Below, piece by piece: positions 19,249 through 28,775 of a stretch of 64,000 nucleotides of DNA. Below the pieces are notes generated by a model. That model saw only the letters and a program-made list of their open reading frames with translations. It was not told the origin of the DNA and searched no databases. Origin of the DNA: Lactococcus fujiensis JCM 16395 (GTDB taxonomy: Bacteria > Bacillota > Bacilli > Lactobacillales > Streptococcaceae); the NCBI RefSeq assembly GCF_002441655.1, contig NZ_JXJU01000001.1, positions 248,001-312,000 on the forward strand, written 5' to 3'. Position 1 is the stretch's first letter. Each line of letters starts with the position of its first letter. Position numbers and translations under genes: made by a program.

Positions 19249-19332
19249 GGCACCAATAGTCATTTTACTATTTAATAGCATTCTGTAATTTAAAGTAAAA
19301 GACAAAATAATTTATCAAGAGGAAGTGTCAAG

Positions 19333-21474
19333 ATGTTACGAGATAATCAACAATTCAATGAATCAATCAAACCAAATTCTGCTTTTTTAGACGAACTACG
19401 TCAAAAAATGCCAGAATTTTTTACCGCTACCAAATATGATGAACAAGGCAATTTGGCTGAATCATCAACCTTTGACAATGAAAAATTTCAACAAGCCTTA
19501 AAAGAACATAACATTGATGAGCTATCTAGTGGCTACCGCTTAGATTTCATTGGTAAGAATTATGCCAAGAAGCAAGCGGGTGAACGACCAACCACCGTTA
19601 TCGTGCCAGATAACGACCATAACCAAAAAGAAGAAAACAAAAATAGCAAAAATTTATTCTTTACCGGGGACAATTTAGAGGTCTTACGCCACCTGCAACA
19701 AAACTATGCCAACAGTGTGGATTTTATCTATATTGATCCGCCCTACAATACCGGTTCAGATGGTTTTGTCTACCCAGATAACTTTGAGTATTCCGATGAT
19801 CAACTTAAAGACATGTTTGCTATAAATGACGATGAATTGAAACGCTTGAAATCGATTCAAGGTAAAGCCACGCACAGTGCTTGGCTAACCTTTATGTATC
19901 CTAGACTATATTTGGCTAAAAAAGTGCTGAAAGACACCGGTGTAATCTTTGTGTCCATTGATGACAATGAACAGGCAAATTTGAAGTTGTTGATGGATGA
20001 GGTGTTTGGGGAAGCAAGCTTTATCGATCAGTTAATGGTGGAAATGTCAAACACTGGTGGTATGAAGTTGAACGCAGCAAAAGATGGCGCAATAGCTAAA
20101 AATGGAGAGTTTGTACTAATATATACTAAACGAAATTATAATTTTGATTCTGTGAAAAGACAGCCTCTTTATGATTTTGTTGAAGGCTTTGATACGCATT
20201 ACTCTCTTTTCCTAGATGATGACTCTAAGGTGAAACCGCTCATTGAAATTATTAATCAGAATGATTCAATTCTTTTAGATTATTCTACAATAACTGGGGG
20301 GACTTCAAAAAAAATTTCTTTAAAATCTTTTGCGGATATATTTGATAAATCTGACGCAGCAAAAAAGTTTGTTCTAGATAACTTGGAAAAGATTACTAGG
20401 GAGCGCACTGAAATACCCAATATTCCTGATGCGATTATTAGAGACCTAGTTCAAGGCGAATGGAAGGTTTATAAGTCGGTTAAACGCCAAGCACCCTATA
20501 ATCTAGGAATTAAAAATGGGATAGTTGTACAATATGCTGCTTTGTCGGAAAATTATAATAAAACAGACAGTTTTAATACAGTTTATGGCAGGTCGGTTAT
20601 ACGTGGAGATTATTGGAAAGAATTTTGGCGAGATATGGGTAACGTATCAAAAGAGGATGGAGTTGAATTTAAAAATGGTAAAAAGCCCATTAGATTGATA
20701 AAACAATTGATCAAGTGGTCTGGTGTGAAAAATGGAATTGTCATGGACTTTTTTGCCGGCTCAGGAACAACCGCCTCCGCGGTATTGAACGATAATGCAG
20801 AAAATAGTTCAAATAATCAATTTATCTTAGTACAGTTGCCGGAGAACTTAGATGAGCGACTAAATGCGGCAAATTCAAGTAGTAAAAAAGATATAAAAGC
20901 TCAGATTAACTTTCTTGATTCACATAAGAGACCTCATTTTATTGATGAGTTAACAAAACAAAGAATTTTTAACGCGAGTATTATTATTAATAATAAATTT
21001 AAGAACTTAAGTAAGAATTTTGATTTTGGCTTTAAACATTACCGTGTGGTGGCTCCTACCCAAGAAACCCTTGAGAAAATTGATTATGATGACCAATTAC
21101 AACTCGACTTATTTGATGATATGATTGACGCATTCTCAAGTGAAAAATTAGGTGTCGCAGGGAATGCAGATGGGTTTGATACCATTTTACACACTTACCT
21201 TGCGAAAGATAACTACAAGTTTGATGTACCATTACAGATGAAAGACTTTGCTGGAATTCAGTTACCTTATGTGAACAATCAACGTATTTACTTAATTGCG
21301 AACAATTGGCGAGCAGAGAATACGAGAGCTTTGGTCAATGCGATAGGTAAAAATGAATTAGTGGTTCAAACCATTGTTGTCTATGGCTATACCCTGGAAA
21401 TGGAAAGCTTACGAGAATTAGAGATTGCATTGAATCAACTTGAAAATAAAGTCAATCTACAAGTGAGATATTAG
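19333..21474 (+). CDS. Type III restriction-modification methyltransferase (Mod)
   Basis: 713 residues. Beta-class adenine methyltransferase order: catalytic DPPYNTG near residues 135-141, then the SAM-binding MDFFAGSGTT near 471-480. The variable middle (about residues 230-460) is the target-recognition region. Mod methylates one strand of an asymmetric site and guides Res. The ATG at 19333 follows AAGAGGAAG. Res begins 12 bases after the stop. Codon use and the lack of TTCGCGAA set this operon apart from the Iet/CBASS block. The variable region is AT-rich relative to the flanks, as expected for exchanged specificity domains. Confidence 0.93.
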   Translation: MLRDNQQFNESIKPNSAFLDELRQKMPEFFTATKYDEQGNLAESSTFDNEKFQQALKEHNIDELSSGYRLDFIGKNYAKKQAGERPTTVIVPDNDHNQKEENKNSKNLFFTGDNLEVLRHLQQNYANSVDFIYIDPPYNTGSDGFVYPDNFEYSDDQLKDMFAINDDELKRLKSIQGKATHSAWLTFMYPRLYLAKKVLKDTGVIFVSIDDNEQANLKLLMDEVFGEASFIDQLMVEMSNTGGMKLNAAKDGAIAKNGEFVLIYTKRNYNFDSVKRQPLYDFVEGFDTHYSLFLDDDSKVKPLIEIINQNDSILLDYSTITGGTSKKISLKSFADIFDKSDAAKKFVLDNLEKITRERTEIPNIPDAIIRDLVQGEWKVYKSVKRQAPYNLGIKNGIVVQYAALSENYNKTDSFNTVYGRSVIRGDYWKEFWRDMGNVSKEDGVEFKNGKKPIRLIKQLIKWSGVKNGIVMDFFAGSGTTASAVLNDNAENSSNNQFILVQLPENLDERLNAANSSSKKDIKAQINFLDSHKRPHFIDELTKQRIFNASIIINNKFKNLSKNFDFGFKHYRVVAPTQETLEKIDYDDQLQLDLFDDMIDAFSSEKLGVAGNADGFDTILHTYLAKDNYKFDVPLQMKDFAGIQLPYVNNQRIYLIANNWRAENTRALVNAIGKNELVVQTIVVYGYTLEMESLRELEIALNQLENKVNLQVRY

Positions 21475-21486
21475 GAGGCTAAAAGC

Positions 21487-24390
21487 ATGAAGATTCTATT
21501 AGAAGAATTACCCCATCAGCTTGAAGCCCTTCAAGCATTGGATGAAGCTTTTTATGGATTAGATGAACGCACGACTGATCCAGATAAAGACTATGTCTAC
21601 GCCAACCCGATTATTAACGGGCGAGGCAATGAGAATACAAACATTGATATCAAGATGGAGACAGGAACAGGTAAAACCTATGTTGGTGTGCGCGCCATGT
21701 ATGACTTGCATCAAAAATATGGCTTATTTAAGTTTATCGTGGTGGTACCAAGCCCAGCCATTAAAGAAGGCTGGAAAAACTTTATCACGGCGGATTATGC
21801 CAAACAACATTTCTCTCAGTACTATGAAAATACTCAAGTCAACCTTAATGTCATCAATGCCGGCGATTTTAATAGTAAAAAAGGCTTACTGCCCGCTCAC
21901 TTGGTAGAGTTTATTGAAGGTGACCGCTTGAATTCATCGACCATTCATGTCTTATTGATTAATGCGGGAATGCTTAATTCATCTTCTATGAAAAAAGATT
22001 ACGCTCAAACGCTTTTGTCTGGTTGGACATCCCCCTTAGAAGGACTGAAAGCCACTCGTCCCATTGTGATGATTGATGAGCCCCACCGCTTTCCAAGAGA
22101 TAAAGCAAACTATAAATCAATTACGGCAGTCGAACCGCAAATGATTATTCGCTTTGGCGCAACCTTTCCTGATGTTAAGGTTGGCAGAGGTCGTCAAGCA
22201 ACTCTCGTGAAAGACTATTACCGCAAACAACCTCAATTTAACCTCAATGCGGTCTCTTCTTTCAACAACGGTTTAGTTAAAGGCATTGATGTTTATTATC
22301 CCAATGTGACTGAGACGGACGCTAAGGACAGGTATGTGGTGGACTCGGTAACCAGCAAGCAATTGGTTTTAAAAAATGGATCAACCACCTATACTTACAG
22401 TGTCGGTGAGGACATTGGGTTTGATGGGGATATTTATTATGAAGGAGCTAAGATGCTCTCAAATGGCTTAGAACTGGAAAAAGGTATGGCCTTTTTGCCT
22501 GCTACTATGACAAGCTCCTACCAAGAACTCATTATTCGGGATGCCATTGAAAAGCACTTTGAGGCAGAAATACCAAATTTCATGCGGGAAAACGACTATC
22601 AACCGAAAGTCAAAACCTTGTCCCTCTTTTTTATCGATTCTATTAAATCGTATCGAGATGAAAAAGGTTGGCTGAAAGAATTATTCGAGAAACACCTGCG
22701 TCGCAAAGTAGAAGCGCTGATACGTGAGTTTCGCTTGAAGAAATTGCCTCGGGAGCAAGAATATTTATCGTTTCTACAAGCGACTCTAGCTGATTTAACG
22801 AAAAATGTCCATGCGGGCTACTTTGGCGAAGACCGTGGTTCCGGAGATGAAGCGATTCAAGCTGAAGTGGATGATATTTTGAAGAACAAAGAAAAGCTAT
22901 TGTCATTCAAGGACGAGAAAGGAAACTGGCAGACGCGCCGTTTCTTATTCTCTAAGTGGACGCTCCGCGAAGGCTGGGATAACCCCAATGTTTTCGTTAT
23001 CGCTAAATTACGAACATCAGGGAGTGAAAATTCCAAAATTCAAGAAGTTGGCCGTGGCCTGCGCTTACCTGTGGATGAGAATGGGCACCGACTTTTGCAG
23101 GATGAACTCTCAAGTAAATTACGATTCTTGATTGGTTATGATGAAAAAGAGTTTGCCAATAAATTAGTGGCGGAAGTTAATGCCGATGCGATCGTTAAAT
23201 TAGATGAGACAAAATTGACGTCAGAGATGATTCAATTAATTATTGAAAAGACAGACAACTTAGATGAAGAAACTCTATTAGAACAACTCGATACTGAAGG
23301 TATTATTAAACGTAATAATGACTTTAAAGAGAATGGTTTTGAAAAATTGATGGACTTGTATCCGATTCTAACGGAAACGACACAAGTGAAAAAAGGCAAA
23401 ATTACCACTGGCGGCCTCAAGGATAAACAGCGGATTAAACTGAATAAAGAGAATTGGCAAAAAATGCGCCATTTGTGGGAGCAATTTTCTAATCGCTATA
23501 TGTTAGAATTTGACCGCGTGAATGATGAGGCCTTACAACTGCTCATCGATGAAATGATACACAATAAGGATAACTTTACACTCCAGTATCCAGAATTCAC
23601 GCGCAACGAACTGTATTATCATGATGAAAATGGTGAAATGCGGATACGTGAACAAACAGCCAATTATGACAGCCGTAAACCAATGACTGGTATGAAATAT
23701 GGTGAATTCTTGCTTAAACTGACACAACGCACCAAATTGAAACCAGCGCAATTGCATAAGAGTTTACTGAGTGCCTTAAAAGAAACCTATCATGGAAATA
23801 CAAACTATTTAAATGAACTCACTTTGGCTAATCTAGTGCGTGACTTCAAAGAGCGTTTCGAAAAGCGTTATGCCCAGAGTTTTCGCTATCAGGCTTTAGA
23901 TTTCCAAGCTAGTACCTCTGTGTTTGATGTGGCAACGAATGACTTTAAAGAGGATATTCTGGCGACGGTTATTGGTGTTAATGAAGACAATGATGTACGA
24001 GATGATGGTCGACAACTCTATGAAATCCCACCGCTTCGTTATGATTCAGTGAATCCTGAACGAGAACTTTTAAAACGGGGTTATGACTCCACGATTCTTT
24101 CTTTTGGTAAATTGCCCAAGAAAGCCATTCAAGTTCCCAAATATATGGGCGGAACCACGACACCCGACTTTGTTTATGTGGTAGAACGTGAAGATCAATC
24201 TCATGTCTACTTATTAGTGGAGACGAAAGCGGAAGGTTCCGGAAAACGACTCAGCGATGAACAAATTGTGGCGATTCAGGAGCAATTCTTTGGCACATTA
24301 AAAGAACATGGGATTGAGTATCAAGAAGCAACAACGGCTGAAGAGGTCTATGCGAAACTAAGAAAGGTGGCGAAATTACATGATAACTAA
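21487..24390 (+). CDS. Type III restriction endonuclease subunit (Res)
   Basis: 967 residues. SF2 helicase/translocase: Walker [10 protein letters not shown] near residue 57-65, DEAD-like motif II IDEPHRF near 198, motif [10 protein letters not shown] near 520. The C-terminal endonuclease shows a PD-(D/E)xK pattern, TTPDFVYVV ... LLVETKAEG near residues 891-914. With Mod it cleaves DNA after meeting unmethylated head-to-head sites. RBS AGGAGG-type (TTAGGAGGC) precedes the ATG. The end overlaps the ParB-like gene by 11 bases, coupling the two extra genes to the R-M pair. Confidence 0.93.
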   Translation: MKILLEELPHQLEALQALDEAFYGLDERTTDPDKDYVYANPIINGRGNENTNIDIKMETGTGKTYVGVRAMYDLHQKYGLFKFIVVVPSPAIKEGWKNFITADYAKQHFSQYYENTQVNLNVINAGDFNSKKGLLPAHLVEFIEGDRLNSSTIHVLLINAGMLNSSSMKKDYAQTLLSGWTSPLEGLKATRPIVMIDEPHRFPRDKANYKSITAVEPQMIIRFGATFPDVKVGRGRQATLVKDYYRKQPQFNLNAVSSFNNGLVKGIDVYYPNVTETDAKDRYVVDSVTSKQLVLKNGSTTYTYSVGEDIGFDGDIYYEGAKMLSNGLELEKGMAFLPATMTSSYQELIIRDAIEKHFEAEIPNFMRENDYQPKVKTLSLFFIDSIKSYRDEKGWLKELFEKHLRRKVEALIREFRLKKLPREQEYLSFLQATLADLTKNVHAGYFGEDRGSGDEAIQAEVDDILKNKEKLLSFKDEKGNWQTRRFLFSKWTLREGWDNPNVFVIAKLRTSGSENSKIQEVGRGLRLPVDENGHRLLQDELSSKLRFLIGYDEKEFANKLVAEVNADAIVKLDETKLTSEMIQLIIEKTDNLDEETLLEQLDTEGIIKRNNDFKENGFEKLMDLYPILTETTQVKKGKITTGGLKDKQRIKLNKENWQKMRHLWEQFSNRYMLEFDRVNDEALQLLIDEMIHNKDNFTLQYPEFTRNELYYHDENGEMRIREQTANYDSRKPMTGMKYGEFLLKLTQRTKLKPAQLHKSLLSALKETYHGNTNYLNELTLANLVRDFKERFEKRYAQSFRYQALDFQASTSVFDVATNDFKEDILATVIGVNEDNDVRDDGRQLYEIPPLRYDSVNPERELLKRGYDSTILSFGKLPKKAIQVPKYMGGTTTPDFVYVVEREDQSHVYLLVETKAEGSGKRLSDEQIVAIQEQFFGTLKEHGIEYQEATTAEEVYAKLRKVAKLHDN

Positions 24391-25651
24391 TTTGATGAAT
24401 TTAGTAGAATCTGGTGATATTGCAAAAACGGGTGCCAAACCTAAATTACCGACGACCATCCCCAAATTAACAGATACGATGCTTGATGTGTATCGTATCC
24501 CGTTGAAATACTTATACTATAATGATGAGAACGGTCGAATTGCTACGCAGATTCGTAGAGAATTTGGAACGCTATCTCCTCATGCGGATGAATTAGATTC
24601 GGACTATAACGATAAAATCGCAGCCTTTATTGAGGAAGATAACGCCTCTGCCTTAAAGAAAACTAAAAAATCAATCAAAGAAAAAGGTCAACAAGTCTAT
24701 GGGTATGTGTTGCAAGATGGTCGTATTATTGACGGGAACCGCCGTTTTACGGCCTTAAGACAGTTGCAAACTGAAGCTGGGACGAGTCAATACTTTGAAG
24801 CAGTTATTTTGCCGTTTACTTATGATGCCAAAGCAGACCGCGCTCAGATTAAGCGACTTGAATTAGCCATACAGATGGGAACCGAAGAGAAACTTCAATA
24901 TGACCCTGTGGATTTAGCGGTAGATATTTATCAAACAATCATCAGCGATAGCTTAATGACGAAAAAAGATTATGCGAATGAAGCTAATATGACTCTCAAA
25001 GAAATAGAAAATCGAATAGCAACCATTGAGTTAACCCATGATTTTCTTGAGTTTATTAATGCTTCGACCGAGGCTTATTATATTATCAAAGATGCTAAAC
25101 TTTATAATCCATTATTTGAGCTTGCAAAGAAATTTGCAAAAACTTTTCCCAATCAGGGACCAAAATACGAACAAACAAAAGAAACGGCTTTTGCATTATT
25201 AGGGAAAATGGTCCACACTGGTGGCGATACCGTTAGGGAAGTTCGTGATTATTTAAAGAACATTGTCAGTTCTGTTGATAACGATGATTACAATGATGCT
25301 ATCGAAGACTTTGTTGAAGATTTTCGGGACAAGCTAGAAAGTCAACCTATCCAATCGGCTGCAGATTACCGCAAACGATTGGAAGAAGCCACGCCAGAAT
25401 TACGCCAAATCAGTGAAGTGTATAATAAGACCGTTAATCGTCAAAATCGTGGCAAGAATGTCGATAGTTTTATCGCGGATGTAAGGGAGACACTGAATAC
25501 CTTAAATGATATGAAACGCGGAGATGGTCTAACGGGTAATCTACAGTTCTCAAATTTTTCTAAAGATCAAGTGGCCGAAATTCGGGAGATGCTAGTTAAA
25601 ATCAATCTTTTAAGTGGTGACCTAATAGAGGTATACGAAGATGAGTTCTAA
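24380..25651 (+). CDS. ParB/Srx-fold domain protein, third gene of the type III R-M operon
   Basis: 423 residues. A ParB-like nuclease/CTPase-fold motif, [17 protein letters not shown], is at about residues 113-129, preceded by [14 protein letters not shown]. The rest is helical and charged, with no recognised nuclease motif. It overlaps res by 11 bases and the following helicase by 11 bases, so it is made as part of the four-gene unit. It is not a standard type III subunit. It may act with the SNF2 protein as a second DNA-sensing module or regulate the restriction complex; this is inference from context. Confidence 0.7.
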   Translation: MITNLMNLVESGDIAKTGAKPKLPTTIPKLTDTMLDVYRIPLKYLYYNDENGRIATQIRREFGTLSPHADELDSDYNDKIAAFIEEDNASALKKTKKSIKEKGQQVYGYVLQDGRIIDGNRRFTALRQLQTEAGTSQYFEAVILPFTYDAKADRAQIKRLELAIQMGTEEKLQYDPVDLAVDIYQTIISDSLMTKKDYANEANMTLKEIENRIATIELTHDFLEFINASTEAYYIIKDAKLYNPLFELAKKFAKTFPNQGPKYEQTKETAFALLGKMVHTGGDTVREVRDYLKNIVSSVDNDDYNDAIEDFVEDFRDKLESQPIQSAADYRKRLEEATPELRQISEVYNKTVNRQNRGKNVDSFIADVRETLNTLNDMKRGDGLTGNLQFSNFSKDQVAEIREMLVKINLLSGDLIEVYEDEF

Positions 25652-27503
25652 CGTTCGGTTGGTAAGTTTAGATGGATTATTTAAGTTCGTCGATAATGAT
25701 GAGGGGATTCTAAAAACACGTAAAATTAACCGATTGCTAGAACGTTACCAATCGTTCTTTCAAGATATTGACCAATTAGTACTTTCCAGTGAGTTGAATT
25801 ATGTTCAGCTCACTGACTTGATTGAAAAGCTTAACGACAGACTCAACGGCAGTCTTGAGGTAGATCAAGAAATACGTGCTTTCATTGAACAAAATCACTA
25901 TGCCATTAACGAACAGCGAGTTGCTGGGATGACCATTAAAGAGTACGATGGCCGATGGGACGATGAATTACAGAAGTTTAAAGAAGTCATTGATCAAGAA
26001 ATCAGTCGCCCATTAAAATCCCAACAAGTCCAAGCAAGTTTTTATCTGGCAACTATGAGACGGGCTACGAATTTTAGTGTGCCTGGTGCAGGAAAAACAG
26101 CCATGACCTATGGCGCATTTGCTTACCTTTCTTCTTCAGCACTGGATGAAGTGAATAAACTATTAGTCATTGCACCACTGAATGCCTTTGAAGCTTGGCG
26201 CACAGAATTCATCGAAGTATTTGGTGATAAGCGCCAACTTTCCTTCATGAACTTGAAAGACTTTGATAATCCAGCTGACATCCGAACGAATTGGGGAATA
26301 GCCAATGTGATTGTAATTAATTATGAATCGCTCTTTGGATGGAAACTGTCGGTTTTGAATGCCTTAATTGATGAAAAGGCAATGATAGTGTTCGATGAGG
26401 TGCATCGCATTAAAAATCCGGTAGGAAAACGTGCGCGAAACGCTTTAGAGCTAGGTAAGCAAGCCCGTTATCATTACGTACTTACGGGAACACCTATCCC
26501 GAATTCTTATAAGGATATTTATAATTTTCTACACTTGCTCTATGACAATGAATACGAGTCATTCTTTGGTTGGAATATTCATGAGTTGGAGGTGTCAAAT
26601 GCGAATGAGATTAATGAGAAGATGCAACCTTTTTTCTGGCGCACGACAAAAAAAGATTTAAACGTTCCTGAAGCAGAACCAGACCAGCTAGTCATTGTCC
26701 AACCAAGTAGCAGACAAGCAGATTTGTCCAAAACGATTCACGAAGTTGAGACCAATGTTTTAGGGCGATATATTCGATTGCTACAAGCTTCAACCAATCC
26801 CGCTCTTTTAACTGAAAAAATCAATTTACAAGATTTAGGTTTCTTATTTGATGAGATGGATTATACGTTGGGTTCTGCGCTGGATTCGGCCGAACAAAGC
26901 AAAGCAAAACAACGTATGTATCTTGATGCAGGAGTAGACTCGATGGTGACACCCAAGTTTCTTGCTGGAATGCAGCTCATTGAGCAACTTGTTGCTGAAG
27001 GCAAGAAGGTTATTGTCTGGGGGATGTTTGTTGGCACCATGCACAAAATCGACAATGCGTTAAAAGAAAAAGGAATATTATCGCATTTGATTTACGGCCA
27101 AACCCTTAAAGAGGACCGTGTTGAGTTGATCAATCAATTTCGTAGTGGTCCCGTTCAAGTGCTGATTTCAAATCCGGCAACCTTAGGAGAATCCATCTCA
27201 TTGCACCAAACAGTTCATGATGCGGTCTACTTTGAATACAACTTTAATTTGACTTTTATGCTGCAATCGCGTGATCGTATCCATCGTTTAGGACTAGCTG
27301 ATGATCAATACACACGCTATTATTATTTGATGACAGAGGGAAACAAGGCGCACAACGGCTTTATCGATCGACTAGTTTATAATCGGTTGAAAGAGAAAGA
27401 GGCTGTGATGATGAATGCGATTGAGGGGAGTCAACTGATACCAGAGGTGACGGATGACTATTTGGAAGATGTGAAGAAAATAATCACAAAGATCAGAATA
27501 TAG
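25641..27503 (+). CDS. SNF2-type DEAD/DEAH helicase, fourth gene of the type III R-M operon
   Basis: 620 residues. SF2/SNF2 motifs: Walker A-like FSVPGAGKTAMTYG near residue 143-156, motif II VFDEVHRIKNP near 250, motif III LTGTPIPN near 283, motif VI SRDRIHRLG near 545. The N-terminal 110 residues are helical and unassigned. There is no obvious nuclease or methyltransferase domain. RBS GAGG lies before the ATG at 25641, within the upstream gene. SNF2-like ATPases are core parts of several anti-phage systems (for example DISARM). Here it is locked to a ParB-like gene and a full type III R-M pair. Confidence 0.8.
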   Translation: MSSNVRLVSLDGLFKFVDNDEGILKTRKINRLLERYQSFFQDIDQLVLSSELNYVQLTDLIEKLNDRLNGSLEVDQEIRAFIEQNHYAINEQRVAGMTIKEYDGRWDDELQKFKEVIDQEISRPLKSQQVQASFYLATMRRATNFSVPGAGKTAMTYGAFAYLSSSALDEVNKLLVIAPLNAFEAWRTEFIEVFGDKRQLSFMNLKDFDNPADIRTNWGIANVIVINYESLFGWKLSVLNALIDEKAMIVFDEVHRIKNPVGKRARNALELGKQARYHYVLTGTPIPNSYKDIYNFLHLLYDNEYESFFGWNIHELEVSNANEINEKMQPFFWRTTKKDLNVPEAEPDQLVIVQPSSRQADLSKTIHEVETNVLGRYIRLLQASTNPALLTEKINLQDLGFLFDEMDYTLGSALDSAEQSKAKQRMYLDAGVDSMVTPKFLAGMQLIEQLVAEGKKVIVWGMFVGTMHKIDNALKEKGILSHLIYGQTLKEDRVELINQFRSGPVQVLISNPATLGESISLHQTVHDAVYFEYNFNLTFMLQSRDRIHRLGLADDQYTRYYYLMTEGNKAHNGFIDRLVYNRLKEKEAVMMNAIEGSQLIPEVTDDYLEDVKKIITKIRI

Positions 27504-27583
27504 AATATTAATTGCAAAATGATTGAATAGTGGACCGGATAAATTATTCGCTAATCTCTGCTTTTTGAACTTATAATTTTTTA

Positions 27584-28198
27584 ATGTTGATGGACTTATC
27601 TTTAGTATATGACTACACATTTAATATAACTTGTCATTTCAATACTTCTGTATCGGATTTAGATCTTGTAGCTAAAAATGTTAGAGCTTTCGCGAAAATT
27701 GAGAATAATAATACTAACAATATTTCTATTGTTGGAACTCTGAGTGCAAGCAATATAGGAGATATAACCGCATCACCTAATGATGGAAGTATTGGAAAAT
27801 TCTGGTCTGAAGCATATATTTTTGGCAATACAAGCTATCGCGTTGAGTTCGTCCCAAACTCTGCGAAATACTATAACAGCAGGCGTGGTCTCAGTAATAA
27901 TACTTTTTCCAAAATAGATAATGAAATATTTTCTAAAAGTGGCGCTCTTATCGGAACAGATTATATGAATGGGGAACTCAAAAGTGGACGGGGCTCTGAT
28001 GGTAGTTCTAAGTTCGATGGCTATATAACTTTTGAAGTAATAGTAAAAGAAAATAATATTACTAATTCATGGAAAGATTTTTGGAGGGATCACCCTAAGA
28101 CAGAAACTACGGTTATCGGCCTTGTAGGAGTATTTATAGGCTGGTTGTTCTCTCAAATTTATAGGCATATCTTTAGTGGAAAAAATAAAAATAATTAG
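27584..28198 (+). CDS. Unrecognised protein with C-terminal membrane anchor
   Basis: 204 residues. The first 160 are rich in Asn/Ser/Ile and look beta-rich; a single membrane helix (VIGLVGVFIGWLFSQIYRHIF, broken here as about residues 175-195) lies at the very end, followed by a basic tail. No ribosome site is seen: TATAAT at 27572-27577 is 6 bases before the ATG, so the message may be leaderless, or the true 5' end may have been lost. One TTCGCGAA (27689) links it to the older part of the island, although it sits after the motif-free R-M operon. A tail-anchored effector is possible but unproven. Confidence 0.55.
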   Translation: MLMDLSLVYDYTFNITCHFNTSVSDLDLVAKNVRAFAKIENNNTNNISIVGTLSASNIGDITASPNDGSIGKFWSEAYIFGNTSYRVEFVPNSAKYYNSRRGLSNNTFSKIDNEIFSKSGALIGTDYMNGELKSGRGSDGSSKFDGYITFEVIVKENNITNSWKDFWRDHPKTETTVIGLVGVFIGWLFSQIYRHIFSGKNKNN

Positions 28199-28210
28199 AG
28201 AAAGGAAAGT

Positions 28211-28402
28211 TTACCAGACCCACGCGATTCCAGCGTCCAACCCACCGAACAAATTTGTGAATTTATGACTCACAAATCCGTCTGAGGAAACGTAAAGTAG
28301 ATTTTTTATATCAGGTACAATCTGTAAAGTAGCATCAAGTTTATTTTCATACCACCAAATTTTTGAAGGAAAATTTTGGTCAAAGTGAACGGTTTTGTGT
28401 TG
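28211..28402 (-). pseudogene. Gene fragment on the minus strand
   Basis: Read on the minus strand, about 63 codons are open between a stop near 28402 and TAA at 28211, without a usable start. The translated end contains KIWWYENKLDATLQIVPD and VSSDGFVSHKFTNLFGG, protein-like in composition. I take it as the C-terminal remnant of an unidentified gene; no family recognised. Confidence 0.35.
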
Positions 28403-28489
28403 GAAAAGTTAAGCAATAAGTTAGTTTGGCTGCACAAAATATGTAAAAAGACATCAAGAATTTGATATTCCGGATGTCTTATTTTTAGA

Positions 28490-28696
28490 TCAATTTTTTA
28501 GAAGTTTTTCCAATTCTTTTTGATAATCGCGTGTATATTTTATATCCAAATACTTTGAATAAATCGCAACCTCTTCATGAAGTCCTAATTCAATCAACAT
28601 AAATTCTAACACATTGAAAACATGACTCGGTTTTTGAATATCTTTGATATGTTCAAAAAGTTCTTCGCGATGTGATGCAAAATAATTCGAACTCAT
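28490..28696 (-). CDS. Small acidic/helical protein, unknown
   Basis: 68 residues: MSSNYFASHREELFEHIKDI followed by an amphipathic helical run ending KELEKLLKN. No family recognised and no clear ribosome site before the ATG at 28696. It lies between the gene fragment and the STAND ATPase, same strand as the latter. It carries the near-motif TTCGCGAT. Could be a small defence-associated or regulatory protein, or a remnant. Confidence 0.4.
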   Translation of the reverse strand: MSSNYFASHREELFEHIKDIQKPSHVFNVLEFMLIELGLHEEVAIYSKYLDIKYTRDYQKELEKLLKN

Positions 28697-28775
28697 ACAA
28701 TTAACTTATAAGAAAAACCGTAAGATAGTAGTGAAGGCTTGTGGAGTTTCTTATAAACAATGCACTAAAAACAAA

